From NCBI GenBank assembly GCA_039545295.1, contig BCIK01000005.1, positions 345,142 to 409,141 on the forward strand: a stretch of 64,000 nt of DNA. Reading direction: 5' to 3'. This DNA is from Udeniomyces pyricola. Taxonomy: Eukaryota; Basidiomycota; Tremellomycetes; Cystofilobasidiales; Mrakiaceae. The translations under genes and the position numbers were made by a program. The notes below the pieces were generated by a model. The model saw only the letters and a program-made list of their open reading frames with translations. It was not told the DNA's origin and did not search any database. Below are positions 42,560 to 53,110 of the stretch, one piece after another. The stretch's first letter is position 1; each line of letters starts with the position of its first letter.

Positions 42560-44449
42560 ATGGGTAACACACCCTCTTCCAACCAAGACGCCAACGCCCA
42601 AAAGGCCCTCCATGTCCTCCGCGTAGCTGAGAGCAGCCCGAGCGCAGAAGCTGGCATCGAACCCTGTACGTTCGAGAGCTCATCTTGCTTTTACAGTCGC
42701 TTTCCTCGCCCAGTCGCGCATCTCCCTTGCCTGCCTCACCACATGGGATTGCACATCGTTGACTTCTCGCATGTCTTGTAATCACTCTCCACTCCAGTCT
42801 TTGACTTCATCGTCGGTATCGATGGGGTGGAAACGGTTTGTGCTTTTTGTTGCTTGTTTGGCCTAGAGCGCGACGTTGATCTACAGTAATCCTGACGAAG
42901 GTAATATGAGTGCTGTTGGTTGCTGCGTGATGCTGAACTGTTCTCTTTCTTCTGCTCTTGCTATGTTTCTTTGCATCCTTTTCTGCTGGCTCAACTATCT
43001 TGGCTGACGTGGCTTCGTTGCTAACCAACCTGACCCTAGGATCTGTCGCCTCACTCACTCTCTCAAACTGTCGACTCGTTCGAATCGCATCCCCTGACTC
43101 TCCTCGTCTACTCCTCCAAACGTCAAGAGATCAGGCGTGTTACACTTGTCCCATCTCGAGAATGGTCAACGCCTCTACATCACACCCCTTCTTCCACCAC
43201 CGCCACCACCAACAACAACACTACCCCTCATCCGCGTCCCTCAGATTCCTCCGCTCCTTCCAACCATTCGCACGACCACTCCCACGCCCCCTTCACCACG
43301 TCATCATCAACCCCTTCCACCTCGACGCATTCTCGCAATCCCTCCCTCGCATCCTCCCCTTCCCTTCTAGGCCTTTCCCTTCGGTTTTGTACCCCACACC
43401 ATGCCCTCTCCAACGTCTGGCACATCCTCGAGGTTCTCCAAGATTCTCCCGCCGAATCCGCCGGTCTCGTGCCGTATGGCGACTGGATCATAGGCTGGGC
43501 CGGAGGCGTCTTGGCCAACGAAAACGATTTCTATCACGTCGTGGAAGGAGTCAGTCAATCTCGTTCTTGTTTTGAAGCCTTTGTTGGAAAAGATCCTGTA
43601 GATGCCGAAACAGGGTTCACAGGATAGCCAAGACGATATGTCTCTGGGGCATTCTGGGTGCTGGGACGACGACTAGTGTGACAGAAAGTTGATATGAATC
43701 CCCCTTTCCCCCTTGTTCCCCTCCGATCCTATACCCCAATTTCTTCTCTGCTCTTCTTCAGCACGTGGATAAACCCTTGCGACTCTATGTATACTCCTAT
43801 GACTTTGAGTAAGAAACCCGACTTTCACCATTCGCTCTTCTCCTGTGCCTCTTACATCCACATCCAAAATCAATTCCGATCTGACCATGGTTGCCCCCCC
43901 CCCCTCCCCCTCTCCTGATTTCCCTTCTTTTCCTATTTCATATTCTGCTTACCTGGCTCATAGTACCCTTCGAGAAGTTGTCCTCGTTCCAAACCGACAA
44001 TGGGGTGGCGAGGGTCTACTCGGTTGCGGTGTTGGTTGTAAGTTTCTTGCGCTTTCTTACACATCACACTCTCTTGTCTTCTCTCTTCTCTTTCACTTGA
44101 GTTGCCCCCTCCCCCCCTTTCCCTCGTTGCTCTTTTGCTCCTATCCTGTCATTTCCATTGAAATTAATTCCTCTTCTTTTCTCTCCGCTTCCCCCATCGG
44201 ACCAAATGCGACCCCCCTTAAAACATGTGCATGAACTCTCTTTCCACCCTTTGTCCGTCCCCTCTCTCTCTCTCTTCATCCATCCCTCCCAATGAAACCC
44301 AACGATCGATCCAACGGGTACTTTGTTTCGGTTCTTCAGATGGACTCTTGCACCGGATCCCGAACCATCAACCCCCTCAGACGTCGATCATCGGCGCCAC
44401 CGCTGATTTCCAGGCAGTCGACCAGGAGGGTCGACCAAACGTGGGGTAA
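42560..44449 (+). CDS. GRH1: Golgi reassembly stacking protein (GRASP55/65, GRH1)
   Basis: A peripheral Golgi protein with tandem PDZ-like folds that supports Golgi structure, ER exit and unconventional secretion. ATG 42560 gives MGNTPSSNQDANAQ: Gly2 is a likely N-myristoylation site. PDZ1: ALHVLRVAESSPSAEAGIEP, FFDFIVGIDGVET, LTLLVYSSKRQEIRRVTLVP and SREW. About 66 residues of Ser/Thr/His/Pro-rich sequence (43166-43363) then intervene before LLGLSLRFC. PDZ2: VWHILEVLQDSPAESAGLVP, GDWIIGWAGGVLANENDFY, HVDKPLRLYVYSYDFD, LREVVLVPNRQWGGEGLLGC, then YGLLHRIPNHQP. Stop at 44447-44449. Exon joins are supported by in-frame phases. The intron at about 43810-43966 holds an 11-C run (43894-43904). The long Ser/Pro tail of animal GRASPs is almost absent. 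Confidence 0.92.
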
Positions 44450-45552
44450 TGTTGCGAAATGGAAGGCAAACTCGGTCGATGGGAGGAGATGAGATGAGGT
44501 TTAGAATTTACGGAAGAGGATTGGTTGGTTGGTTGGTTAGTTGGGTGTGGGATTTGCTCAAATACGGGTAAACGAGGGACGTTAGAGAAGAGAGAGAAGG
44601 GGTTGAAGAGAGATGAAGAAGGGGGGAAAAGGGACAAGGAAACTCTTATACCAGCTCGAGACGAGAGAAGAAAAAAAGTCAGATTGTTATTATTGTTTTT
44701 ATAAGTGTTCGTATCGCTGTAGCTAAGTGTCGTGATGTAGAATGGTATGGGAACCCACAAATCCCCCCCCCCCCCCCCCCCCCCCCCACCCACCCCCCCC
44801 AAACAATAAACCCCCCTTGCCCATTGCAAAAAGAAAAAAGGCATCCATCAAGAGCAACCTCAAGGAACGTTCATATTGAGGAAGATCGGAAAAAGGACGA
44901 GCATGCATATTATCTTGGCAGCGCGCGGTACGTGATTCGAGGTCCTGACATGTCGTACAGTAGACCGAGAGGCTAAATGGAAGGATAAGATCGAAAGAGA
45001 AAGATGAAGAAGAGAACCTGAAGAGAAGAATCGAAAGGAGCGACTGATGACTGCAATTGAACTAAATGGGTTTTCTTTTCTTTTCTTTATCATGAACGAT
45101 CGAGATGGGTGTAGAGGTACGTATGTTCGATAAGCGATCATGGGGTACTGGAGAATAAATCCGTTGCAGGAGCCCGGGGTCGACTAGCTAGGGTGGAGTC
45201 AAGAGATTGAAGGGGGGGGGGGGGGGGGGGTTTGGGGTGGACAACGTAGAAAGAGATCGAGAAGAGGGGTTGGTCGAGGGAATATAGATAGCGAGGGGTG
45301 TTTAGTCGTAGTGAGGAGTAGTAGTAGTGGATGAACGAATGATAGAGTAAGGGTTGATTGACGTCCGAGAAACAGAGAGAGGTCACCTCGTGCTCGCGAA
45401 AGAAACCTATAAAGAAAGAGAGAGAAAAAGAAGAAGAAAAGAAAAAAAAAAACACTCCAGACTTTTGCAACCTGCGGCTTATATTCTCCACCTCGACCCA
45501 ACCCGAGACAAAAAAAAAAGATCCAGAAGAGAAAAAAAAAGAAAAAGCGGCA
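44450..45552. other. Convergent intergenic region with long poly-C and poly-G runs
   Basis: This lies between the 3' ends of GRH1 (plus) and DOT1 (minus). It holds a 25-C run at 44763-44787, followed by ACCCACCCCCCCC, and a 19-G run at 45212-45230, roughly 420 bases apart. A TTGG tandem repeat occurs at about 44521-44538. Purine-rich AG/GAGA stretches fill 45420-45545. No gene is apparent. Run lengths may be imprecise because long homopolymers are hard to sequence. Confidence 0.5.
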
Positions 45553-48081
45553 TCATCTCCTTGAAGATGACCTCCTCCCCCCGCTCACTTGCTGTTGAGC
45601 GAGCAGATACTCCTGCAACGGCCTTCGGTCGACCTTGTGGACGTAAAACAGGCCGCCTTCGTGCGTCCACGAGACGGCTTGCGATTGGAACCGATGTTCC
45701 TGACAGGATAGAATCGCTTGAGGGGATGAGCACTGTTAGGCGTTGATGTGGGTGGTTGGGATAGATGGATATGGAGATGTGTTTGGGATCAGTGAGAGAA
45801 GCAGACCAAGTTGGATCATGAATGAAAAGGTTAGTGACATTAAATTACAGTCCAACACGAACGAGAGATTGGGAAAGTCCGAAAACTGGAGATATACAGA
45901 GAGAGAAGGAGAGAGAGAGGAAAAGACAGAAAACGTACGGTTCGTTCGGTCAACCTAAAGTCGGGCGAGACGAACGGACGGAGGGAGATGATCTGGGCGC
46001 CCTCTTTGAGGTCGAGAAAAAGGAGGGAGAGTTTTTCGTTGAGTTGAGAAGAAAAGGCGTAGTTGTTGGCGACCTAGCATAAGAGTTGAGTATAGGAGAG
46101 AAAGAGACAGAGAGGGTTGTGATTAGGATGACGCTAACTTGAATACTGAACTGAAGATCACTCGAGTGCCTCCCCCCCCCCCCTTTCCTCCTCCATAGAT
46201 CTAGCCCTCCAAAAGATCTAGGATTCAACGTACAATAACATCCGCTTTTGGCACGATACTTCTAACGCCTTCATGTTCCAAGAAATCGCCTTCCCATACC
46301 TTCATCTCCCCCGCCCAGCCAGTGACCCCCCAAATGGCCCATCGCCTCCTCGCCTCTCTGACCTGACTCTTGGCCAATGCCGCCGGGCCCGGCAACTGCT
46401 CGCATCCATAGGCCGGGCACCCAAGCTGGAGCGCCGCTTGGAGCACACAGTTCCCCACGCCCGATCCGAGATCGAGAAAGATCGAGTCCGAGCTCGGCGG
46501 GGGGTTCAGCAGCGTTGGCGATGTCAAGAGGTGCGAGAGGAACGGCGGAAGGAGTTCGCCATAGACGTTGGATGAAAATGGCTGATAATCTTTGAGGTCT
46601 TCCATCCTGGGTCCGACGATGCGTTGATAGACTTGCTCGTTGACCAATCGCCAGACGGCATCCCGCGTGCCTCCTGACCAACGCTCGATGCACTTTGCCA
46701 ATTCACCCGAGGCCCGATGATCAACGATCAGCCTGTTATACGCATCGATAGCTTGAAGGAACTGGGGAAGCGAGAGAATGTTAGGTGCGATGGATCTTGT
46801 GAGGAGACGGAGGATCTGAGCGGGTGTCGGGGGCGGAGTCGCAGTCGAAGGGTCAGGGGTTCCGAGGGGTGAAGAAGGTAGAGAGGTCGAGTGTGAGATT
46901 GGGAGGGAGAGATAGTCTATCGGATTTAATGTGAGATTGGGGACGTTGGGCATGAAGTCTGCGGAAGACACGCCGGGAAGGAATCGTATGACAAAAAAAA
47001 AAACAAGAACAAAAAAACGCGTCAATCAGGACGCGCCGACAAATGAACGACCTGCGCCCAACGAAGGCTTGCCGTCAAGTTGCCTTGGACAAGAGATCCC
47101 ACTCACTCTCGAGGACCGTTCTGACGACTTTGACGACTTCTGCGATGGGATCGTATTCGTCTTCGTTCTTTCGTGGTGCGAGCAGCAAGAAGCGTTCACT
47201 CGCATCCGCCGCAGGGTACTGCAGCTCGACCGTGACAGGCTTGGCTGGGTCGACGCCCTCGCCCTCGAAGACTGACATGGCAAAGATCAAGGTTTAAGTG
47301 AAGAGGAGTTCGAGTTAGTCTGTACTGTCAAGTACGAATGTGACAGGACCAGGCGATGAGCGATGACGCGAGACGTACAGGGCTTATAGTTCTTGATGTC
47401 GGCCAGGACGAGGTCGGCCGAGTGAATTAACCCAGCTGACCCACTCCGTCCACTTGTCCCCCTCTTACGGAAACTTGGCAGGCCATCTGCTCCTACAATT
47501 CCATCGCCACTCCTGCCACCGATGGGTCGCATTTTCCTTTCCTTGCCGGGTTTGCCGGTCGGAGAAAGAGGCGTGCCTGGTCGACTGTTGACACGTGAGG
47601 AGCTTGTCGTGGCAGCTGAGACGCCCGTCTTGAGGCGTTCAAAGAGAGCCGCATCATCATCATCGTCATTGTCGTCGTCTGACGAGCGCGAGGAAAAGGA
47701 AGAATTGGGTGTTGTCCGGCGGGGCAGAGGCGCTGAGTCAGAAGCTCTATGTTTGGTTTTGGAGGTCGAGGTGGTGGTAGACGAGGACCGGCCAGACGCG
47801 GCGGGCCTAGTTTGAGAAGATGACGATGACGACGAGCTCGTCTTCTTGACAGTGGCCGAGCTGGAGGAAGAGGTGATGGAGGACAGCTTTCTTTTCTTGG
47901 ATGGGCTAGAGGTTGAGGTTAGGGAGGACGAGGAGCGAGCCTTGTCGACGGCTCGCGCAGAGGGCGGGGGGATTGCCTTGGGTTTTGGTTTCGGCGGGGG
48001 AACGTAGGTGGTGACAGTGACCCTTGGACCGGCGGTGGAAGTGGATGAGGTTTTGCCAGGACGTTGGAAGAAGTCGATCAT
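45553..48081 (-). CDS. DOT1: Histone H3-K79 methyltransferase DOT1
   Basis: Transfers methyl groups to Lys79 in the H3 core. ATG 48081 begins MIDFFQRPGK; the N-terminal third is Ser/Thr/Lys-rich (likely DNA or nucleosome contact) with an acidic DDDNDDDDD run. Further exons encode PAKPVTVELQYPAADASERF, NEDEYDPIAEVVKVVRTVL, then the catalytic region. Motifs: FSSNVYGELLPPFLSHLL, the SAM-binding IFLDLGSGVGNCVLQAALQL, GCEQLPGPAALAKSQ, WEGDFLEHEGVRSIVPKADV, then NNYAFSSQLNEKLSLLFLDL and KEGAQIISLRPFVSPDFRLT. The last exon, after a long intron at about 45948-45740, gives AVSWTHEGGLFYVHKVDR and ends with an Arg/Ser tail, stop TGA at 45555-45553. The intron near 46085-46230 carries a 12-C run on the plus strand (46172-46183). 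Confidence 0.92.
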
Positions 48082-48552
48082 GGTCGCGAAGGATTGTGGT
48101 GTTGAAGGTGATGTATGAGGATTGTGGACAGGATACAGGAAGTGGCAAGGCCGACCGGAAATGGGCAAAGGTTGGTGCAGGTGGACGAAGGAGATATCAT
48201 ATATCATCATCATCCCTCCTGACATTCATCCATCCTCATCACCCCCGGCCGCTTGCGCATATAAGCGCAGTACTGCCGCCTACCCGTGCCGTGCTTGTAT
48301 CATACATATATGCATATGGCTTCACTCGCGATCACCGATCGGCTCAAATCTCAACCCCTCACATATCAATCTCTGCCGGATAAGTCATGTAAGATCGTCG
48401 ATCGATGTGCACGTGGATCGTTTGCTCTTTTGCACAGCTGACTTGACTTCCTGCAGCTTCCACCTCATTCATTCCCCGTCCCGTCCTTCCTTTTAACTTG
48501 TTCAACACGCCGCAACATCCCCCTTCCTCATCATCCCAAAACTTGCACAAGC
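48082..48552. promoter_or_regulatory. Divergent promoter region between DOT1 and the alpha-crystallin-like gene
   Basis: These 471 bases separate two divergent start codons. There is an ATCATATATCATCATCAT stretch near 48190-48215 and a CATATATGCATATG palindromic AT-rich segment near 48300-48318. I looked for a heat-shock element (inverted nGAAn units) and found no convincing array, although CTTCC and TTCATTC half-site-like pieces occur near 48450-48480. Confidence 0.4.
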
Positions 48553-49857
48553 ATGCTTGAGCCCATCTGTGGTACCACCTGCAGCTCACCCGACGCGCTT
48601 CATCGCACGTGAGTGCCCATCGTCCTCATTACGCCTCGTCGCCCATCCCTTCGTCACCGACGTTACCTCCTCTCGCTCCCCACTGAGTCAGCCAGAAACT
48701 TGTGGTCATCGTTCTTCCTCAGACCATCCCTTCCGGATCTCGTCTCGGTCGCCCTCTCACCCTGTCCATCTCTCACACCATTGTGCGGATCTCAGTCATC
48801 CCACGTCCAACACGCCCGCAACAGGTCCGATTCTACTGCCCTCTCGACATCGCGTTCCACGACCGGTACTCGTTGTTCCGCTTCGGGACACTCGTCCCAT
48901 TCAACGTACTCGTCCACCTCGTCTTCCCTTTCGTCCTTCTCCCCACCCTCCTCGACCGGATCTCCTTCGACTATGAAAGTCGTTTCGACCGCAAGCTGGC
49001 CTTCCCGCAAGTGCCCATCAGTCATGATCCATCGGCTGGTTCCCGATCTCGAGGACGTCGAATCTTCAGATGACGAGGTAGTCCCGCAGGAAGACCGCCC
49101 TTCCCGCCTTGCACTTCCCTCAGTAAGAAGACTCTCGTCGGAAGACGAGGTAGATCCTCTGACGGTCGAAGATGCGGGTCCCCAGGGGTTTCTCATCAGG
49201 TGTGAGCTGCCAGAGTACATGTACGTTCATGTTCCCTCCGTTGTCTTAGCTTCCGGCCGTTCCCACGCGTCGGCTTAGCCCGGCTTCAATAGCAGATCAA
49301 CCTCCTCTCTTGATCCGCTTCTAGCCTTTCAGATATGATATATGGTGACTGATGCGCTGACGTCTGACGCTCGCGTGTGCTTGACCGCAGGTCGTGCAAC
49401 ATTGTCGTCGCTAACAAGACGGCTGACCACCGAATTCAGATTCATGCCGAGCGGTTCGAATCGGATGGTACGTCTGCGGGCTGAATTCGTGATGGACGCC
49501 GGCTTCAAGGCTGTATGCTGATTTCTTTTGGCCGGTTCGTCTGCTATATCGTGTCTCATATGCTACAGGCAAGCATGAGCAATTTCACCGAGCAGTCGGG
49601 TTCCCTGAGCATGGCAATGCGGACACTCATCGCTCTCGAGCTTCGTGAGTTCGTTCTTCGAGAGTATGCAAGAGCCCAGGCGAGTGCAGGAGTTGCAAGT
49701 CTGACGCCGCTTGTACATATGTCCATGTTGATTTTGGTTCAGCTTCGATGGTACCACTCTCCGAGTTTCAGTCCCTCTACATGAGCCATCTCGCACAGAG
49801 CACAGACGACACTCAACTGCCTCTGGAACCATGGCCTCGTTCCCGCCTATTATCTGA
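48553..49857 (+). CDS. Disordered protein with C-terminal alpha-crystallin (HSP20-like) domain
   Basis: Probable small-heat-shock-like or HSP20-like chaperone-fold protein. ATG 48553 (MLEPICGTTCSSPDALHR), an intron to about 48720, then a long Ser/Thr-rich region ending in VPDLEDVESSDDEVVPQEDR. The alpha-crystallin-type domain is spread over the last exons: FLIRCELPEYM, SCNIVVANKTADHRIQIHAE, RFESDGKHEQFHRAVGFPEH, GNADTHRSRASFDGTTLRVS and VPL. ELP near the start, F-x-R-x-V-x-x-P in the middle and the G-x-L-x-V-x-V-P end follow the family order. The C-terminal I-x-I motif used for oligomer assembly is not clear; the protein ends with PPII-stop (TGA 49855-49857). The 110-150 residue low-complexity leader is unusual for small HSPs. 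A CS-domain protein is the main alternative. Confidence 0.7.
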
Positions 49858-50484
49858 TCGATCATCTGATTGATCATCGTGAAGGCCAGTCGCCGATGGT
49901 ATCATCTCGCCAGTTCATCTCGATCTCCCACGACCCTGTCTAGTCCTTCGCCACGACCTTTTGTGTAACCTCCTCGCTACCATGTCGCCTTTAGCGAGGG
50001 AGGTTCTGTAACCTCTGATTTTCCGTCATTTGTCTTTCTCTCTCGCTCACTCGCTTATTACCTCTGCGCTGATGTATCGATAGAATCAACCTTGTATCTT
50101 AGTTTCCTGTCTTGACTTTTTTTTTTCGAGTTTCAATGCGATTTCTGATCTCGCAGCATTGTGCATCTGCGTTCCTCCGACGCACGACTCATGGTAGAAT
50201 GATGATCTGTCACTTGATCGGAGAAACCGGTTGGTTCTGCGAGGAAGAAAGAGAACAGGGACAAGCGATGATACTCGTGACACGCAGATATGCGGTCGGC
50301 CCATGCGATACACAAAGAAAAAGAGAGAGAAAGGGAGAAAAAACAAAAGGAGCAAATCGACCATCACTCCACACCATTCTACACCCATTCCCGCAACTAG
50401 CCCCCCCCCCCCCAACCCATCACATTCCTCAAGCCCAAGACTTCCCTCTTCTCCTTTTCTTTTTCTGGTTGGATATCTGTCTCC
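49858..50484. other. Convergent intergenic region
   Basis: This is the shared 3' flank of the alpha-crystallin-like gene and the GT8 gene. It contains a T8 run near 50119, AG-rich sequence (50300-50345) and a 13-C run at 50401-50413. No gene recognised. Confidence 0.4.
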
Positions 50485-52787
50485 TCATCTCACGACCCAT
50501 TCGTCTACAATCTCCCACCCACTGTTCTTCTCCTGCTTCATCTTGACGAGCATTTCTTCGTAGGCGACATGCCATAGGCGATGGAGTTCCTGCGTCGCTG
50601 AGTCGTCGGATTGAACGTGGGGCGCAGCGAGCGTGGCTTGCCAGGGTTTGTCGAGACTGAAGGACGGAGCACGGGCGGAAGAAGGACGCGATGAGGAAAA
50701 AGGTGGGCAAAAATTGGGGGGGGGGGGGGGGAGAGGGAGGGGAGAAGGAAAAGACAGGCGTTTGAATTTGGTAAGAGTGAGAAGATGAGGGACGTTGGGT
50801 TGATGACTAGAAGAAGAAAGGAAAGAAGGAGATGGAGGAAGATTGTGATAGGTTGATTGGGACGTGTACGTGAGAGAGTGAGAGGGCTTACATGTAGTGT
50901 ACGTTGCGAACATCGGAGTCGTTCCAGAGGTCGGGATGGACGGTCTTGAGCGTCTTGAGTGAGTTGTAGACGTATGGTAAAGGAGTCCATCGACCTTCAA
51001 AGAAACTGATTGGGGGGGGATTTTTTTTTTTTGTTATGGGCGGTAAAAGATGATTTTAGGGTTGAGTAATTCGTTTCTACAAAGGAATGATGACCGAAAG
51101 CGCCAGTTATCCAACCATTCGATCAGGTCACGATCGTATCGCCTGGAAAACGTAGGCCGACATGATCAAATGCAGGTATGCGTGAGTGCAATGTGCACGC
51201 TTCGCTCCAAAGACTCACGTCGCGTAAAGATCTTGATCCGCGAAGCTAAACTCTTTGATCAAGGGCGATTCCTTCAAGAACGTGACGAGCTCATCGAAAA
51301 GGTCTTTGTTGGGCGTCAGGACGATGAGGCCACCGTTGATGAGTCGATGCCCGATCGGAGCCGAGGGAGCAATGACCATGGGCGGTTGCGAGAGGTGCGT
51401 TGGTGGAGTCTGGGCGGTATAGGCACAGTTTTCAGGGATCCTAATTGGGGGAGGTGGACGAAGGAGAAGACGATTGTTAGTTTAAATTCCTGGCTAGAGA
51501 AAGAGAGAGATAGAAATGAGGGATGGGTACGTGTTCGTACCAATCGCGAGGGTAATGAGCCAATTTTCGAGGGTTACACGTGCACGCATGCGTGCCAGCA
51601 ACGGAGGAGGGATCGAGAGGAAGAGTGAAAAGATCGTCCATATTCCTTTATGACGAAGCAAGTCAGATGGATGAACCAAGCAGAAACGGTGAAGCAGAGA
51701 AATGTGAGTGAAGGTCAGTGATAACTCTCCCGAACAGGCATGGCGATGAGACTGTTTACTCACGATTTCACGAGCATGTCACAGTCACTGGAAGTTAAAG
51801 GAAAAGATCTAAGTATGCGGCGCAGATACCAAATAGATTGGGAAAGAGATTCCGACAAGAAAAGACGGAGCCGTACAGGGTGATAATGCGCTGACAAATA
51901 CGAACAGAGGAATCATCAAGTCAGTACGTCTACGCGTAGCTGAGCTATCGATGGAGATGGTGACAGTGACAAAGATAAACTCACATCGTATTCGGTCCAT
52001 TCAAAAGCCCTATCAACCAGAGCGAACAACAGCAAAGACGACGGCAGGAAAGACACAAAAGAGTAAAGGTTGCCGTCAGCTTTCCCCATTGAGTTGGGGA
52101 CCCAGGACATCTCCGATGAACGCTTCTTGCTGCCCGTAACCTCCAGTAGCCAGGTCTACCACCCAGCTCGAAACCCAGTAAGCAGCTCTGTACAGGGAAA
52201 AAAAAAAGTTTAATGGGACACACCTGACTTTAGTCCAGGTATCATCGAAGCGGGTATCGACTTCATTGCCGCTCTTGGTCGTCGGCTTCAAGCTGGTGAC
52301 CTCCTTCATGGCAATGCCGGCTTTCTTGAGGACCTCTCGGGCTTCTTGCGGGAAGGGAGGCGTGATCATAGCGATGAGAGGGTAGGCAGTAGGAGGACTA
52401 GTCGAGAGAAGAGAGTGTTGGAGGACGAGAAGGCCCTGACTACGAAGAGAGGGAGATAGAGCACACGAGAGATTAGGGAGGTGAGAATGCTTGAACGTGG
52501 GTTGGTCCGGTCGATCTGTAGGCAAGAAGGAAACACCGCCATGCGTTGACGAGTATCGGGCGCGTACAGGTAGGAAGATTTGGTGCAGAGGGCGACCCAA
52601 GCGCCGTTGATGGGCTCTTTGACTGGCATGACTAGGAAGGTGAGGTGTGTAACGAGTGAATGTGAGACGAAGAACAGACGTGAGGGGGTAGGAGGGGGAA
52701 CCGGAGGAGACAGTGCAAGAGCAAAGACGATACGGGCAAATACCGACTGACGGAACTGGAAGGGGCCAGATCGCCGAATCGTCTCAT
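50485..52787 (-). CDS. GT8-family glycosyltransferase (glycogenin/galactinol synthase-like)
   Basis: A nucleotide-sugar glycosyltransferase of family 8. The start is ATG 52787 (MRRFGDLAPSSSV) or an upstream ATG at 52850 (MSSVTLL). Next comes MPVKEPINGAWVALCTKSSY, then GLLVLQHSLLSTSPPTAYPL, AMITPPFPQEAREVLKKAGI and AFEWTEYD. Short exons supply the metal-binding DxD in RIITLDCDMLVKSNMDDLF, then ACTCNPRKLAHYPRDW, PENCAYTAQTPPTHL and the family block HRLINGGLIVLTPNKDLFDE. SFADQDLYATRYDRDLIEW, FFEGRWTPLPYVYNSLKTL and HYILDKPW complete the fold, and the protein ends NSGWEIVDEWVVR. About eleven exons. A 16-G run (50716-50731, poly-C in the sense strand) lies in the last intron. No signal peptide; cytosolic. 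A true glycogenin would be longer and carry a C-terminal glycogen synthase-binding motif, which I do not see. Confidence 0.85.
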
Positions 52788-52850
52788 TGATCTTTCATGA
52801 GGTGTTTGCTGACGTGGATTCGCTTCCGTTAATAACGTAACCGAGCTCAT

Positions 52851-53110
52851 CTCCGACGCTCGACGCGCGTTATACACGCGATTGATCGATGATCGACCCC
52901 CCCCCCCCCTCGCCCCCCCCCCCCCCTTTCCCCCCCCCCCCCCCTCTCCCCCCCCCCCCCCCGTCTCCCCCCCCCCCCNNNNNNNNNNNNNNNNNNNNNN
53001 NNNNNNNNNNNNNNNNNNNNNNNNNNNNNNNNNNNNNNNNNNNNNNNNNNNNNNNNNNNNNNNNNNNNNNNNNNNNNNCCGCCTTCAATCCGTCTCCCCC
53101 CCCCCCCTCC
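52851..53110. repeat. Interrupted poly-C array with 100-N assembly gap
   Basis: Bases 52897-52978 are a series of C runs (about 12-15 each) separated by TCG, TTT, TCT and GTCT spacers. Ns fill 52979-53078, probably a fixed-size placeholder, so the true length is unknown. The right edge resumes with CGTCTC plus a 12-C run (53096-53107), the same CGTCTC-plus-C-run pattern as the last unit left of the gap, suggesting the gap sits inside one C-rich array. The 5' end of the arginine methyltransferase gene is probably lost here. Confidence 0.8.

Noticed and set aside
42893..42906. A 14-nt microexon in GRH1
   Set aside because: It would put a TAA in frame. One larger intron from the GTTTGT donor after GVET to the CCTAG acceptor before DLSPHSLSQ restores the conserved sequence.
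49440..49470. GGTTCGAATC resembling a tRNA T-loop
   Set aside because: It lies inside a coding exon of the alpha-crystallin-like gene, and no acceptor stem or anticodon arm can be formed around it.
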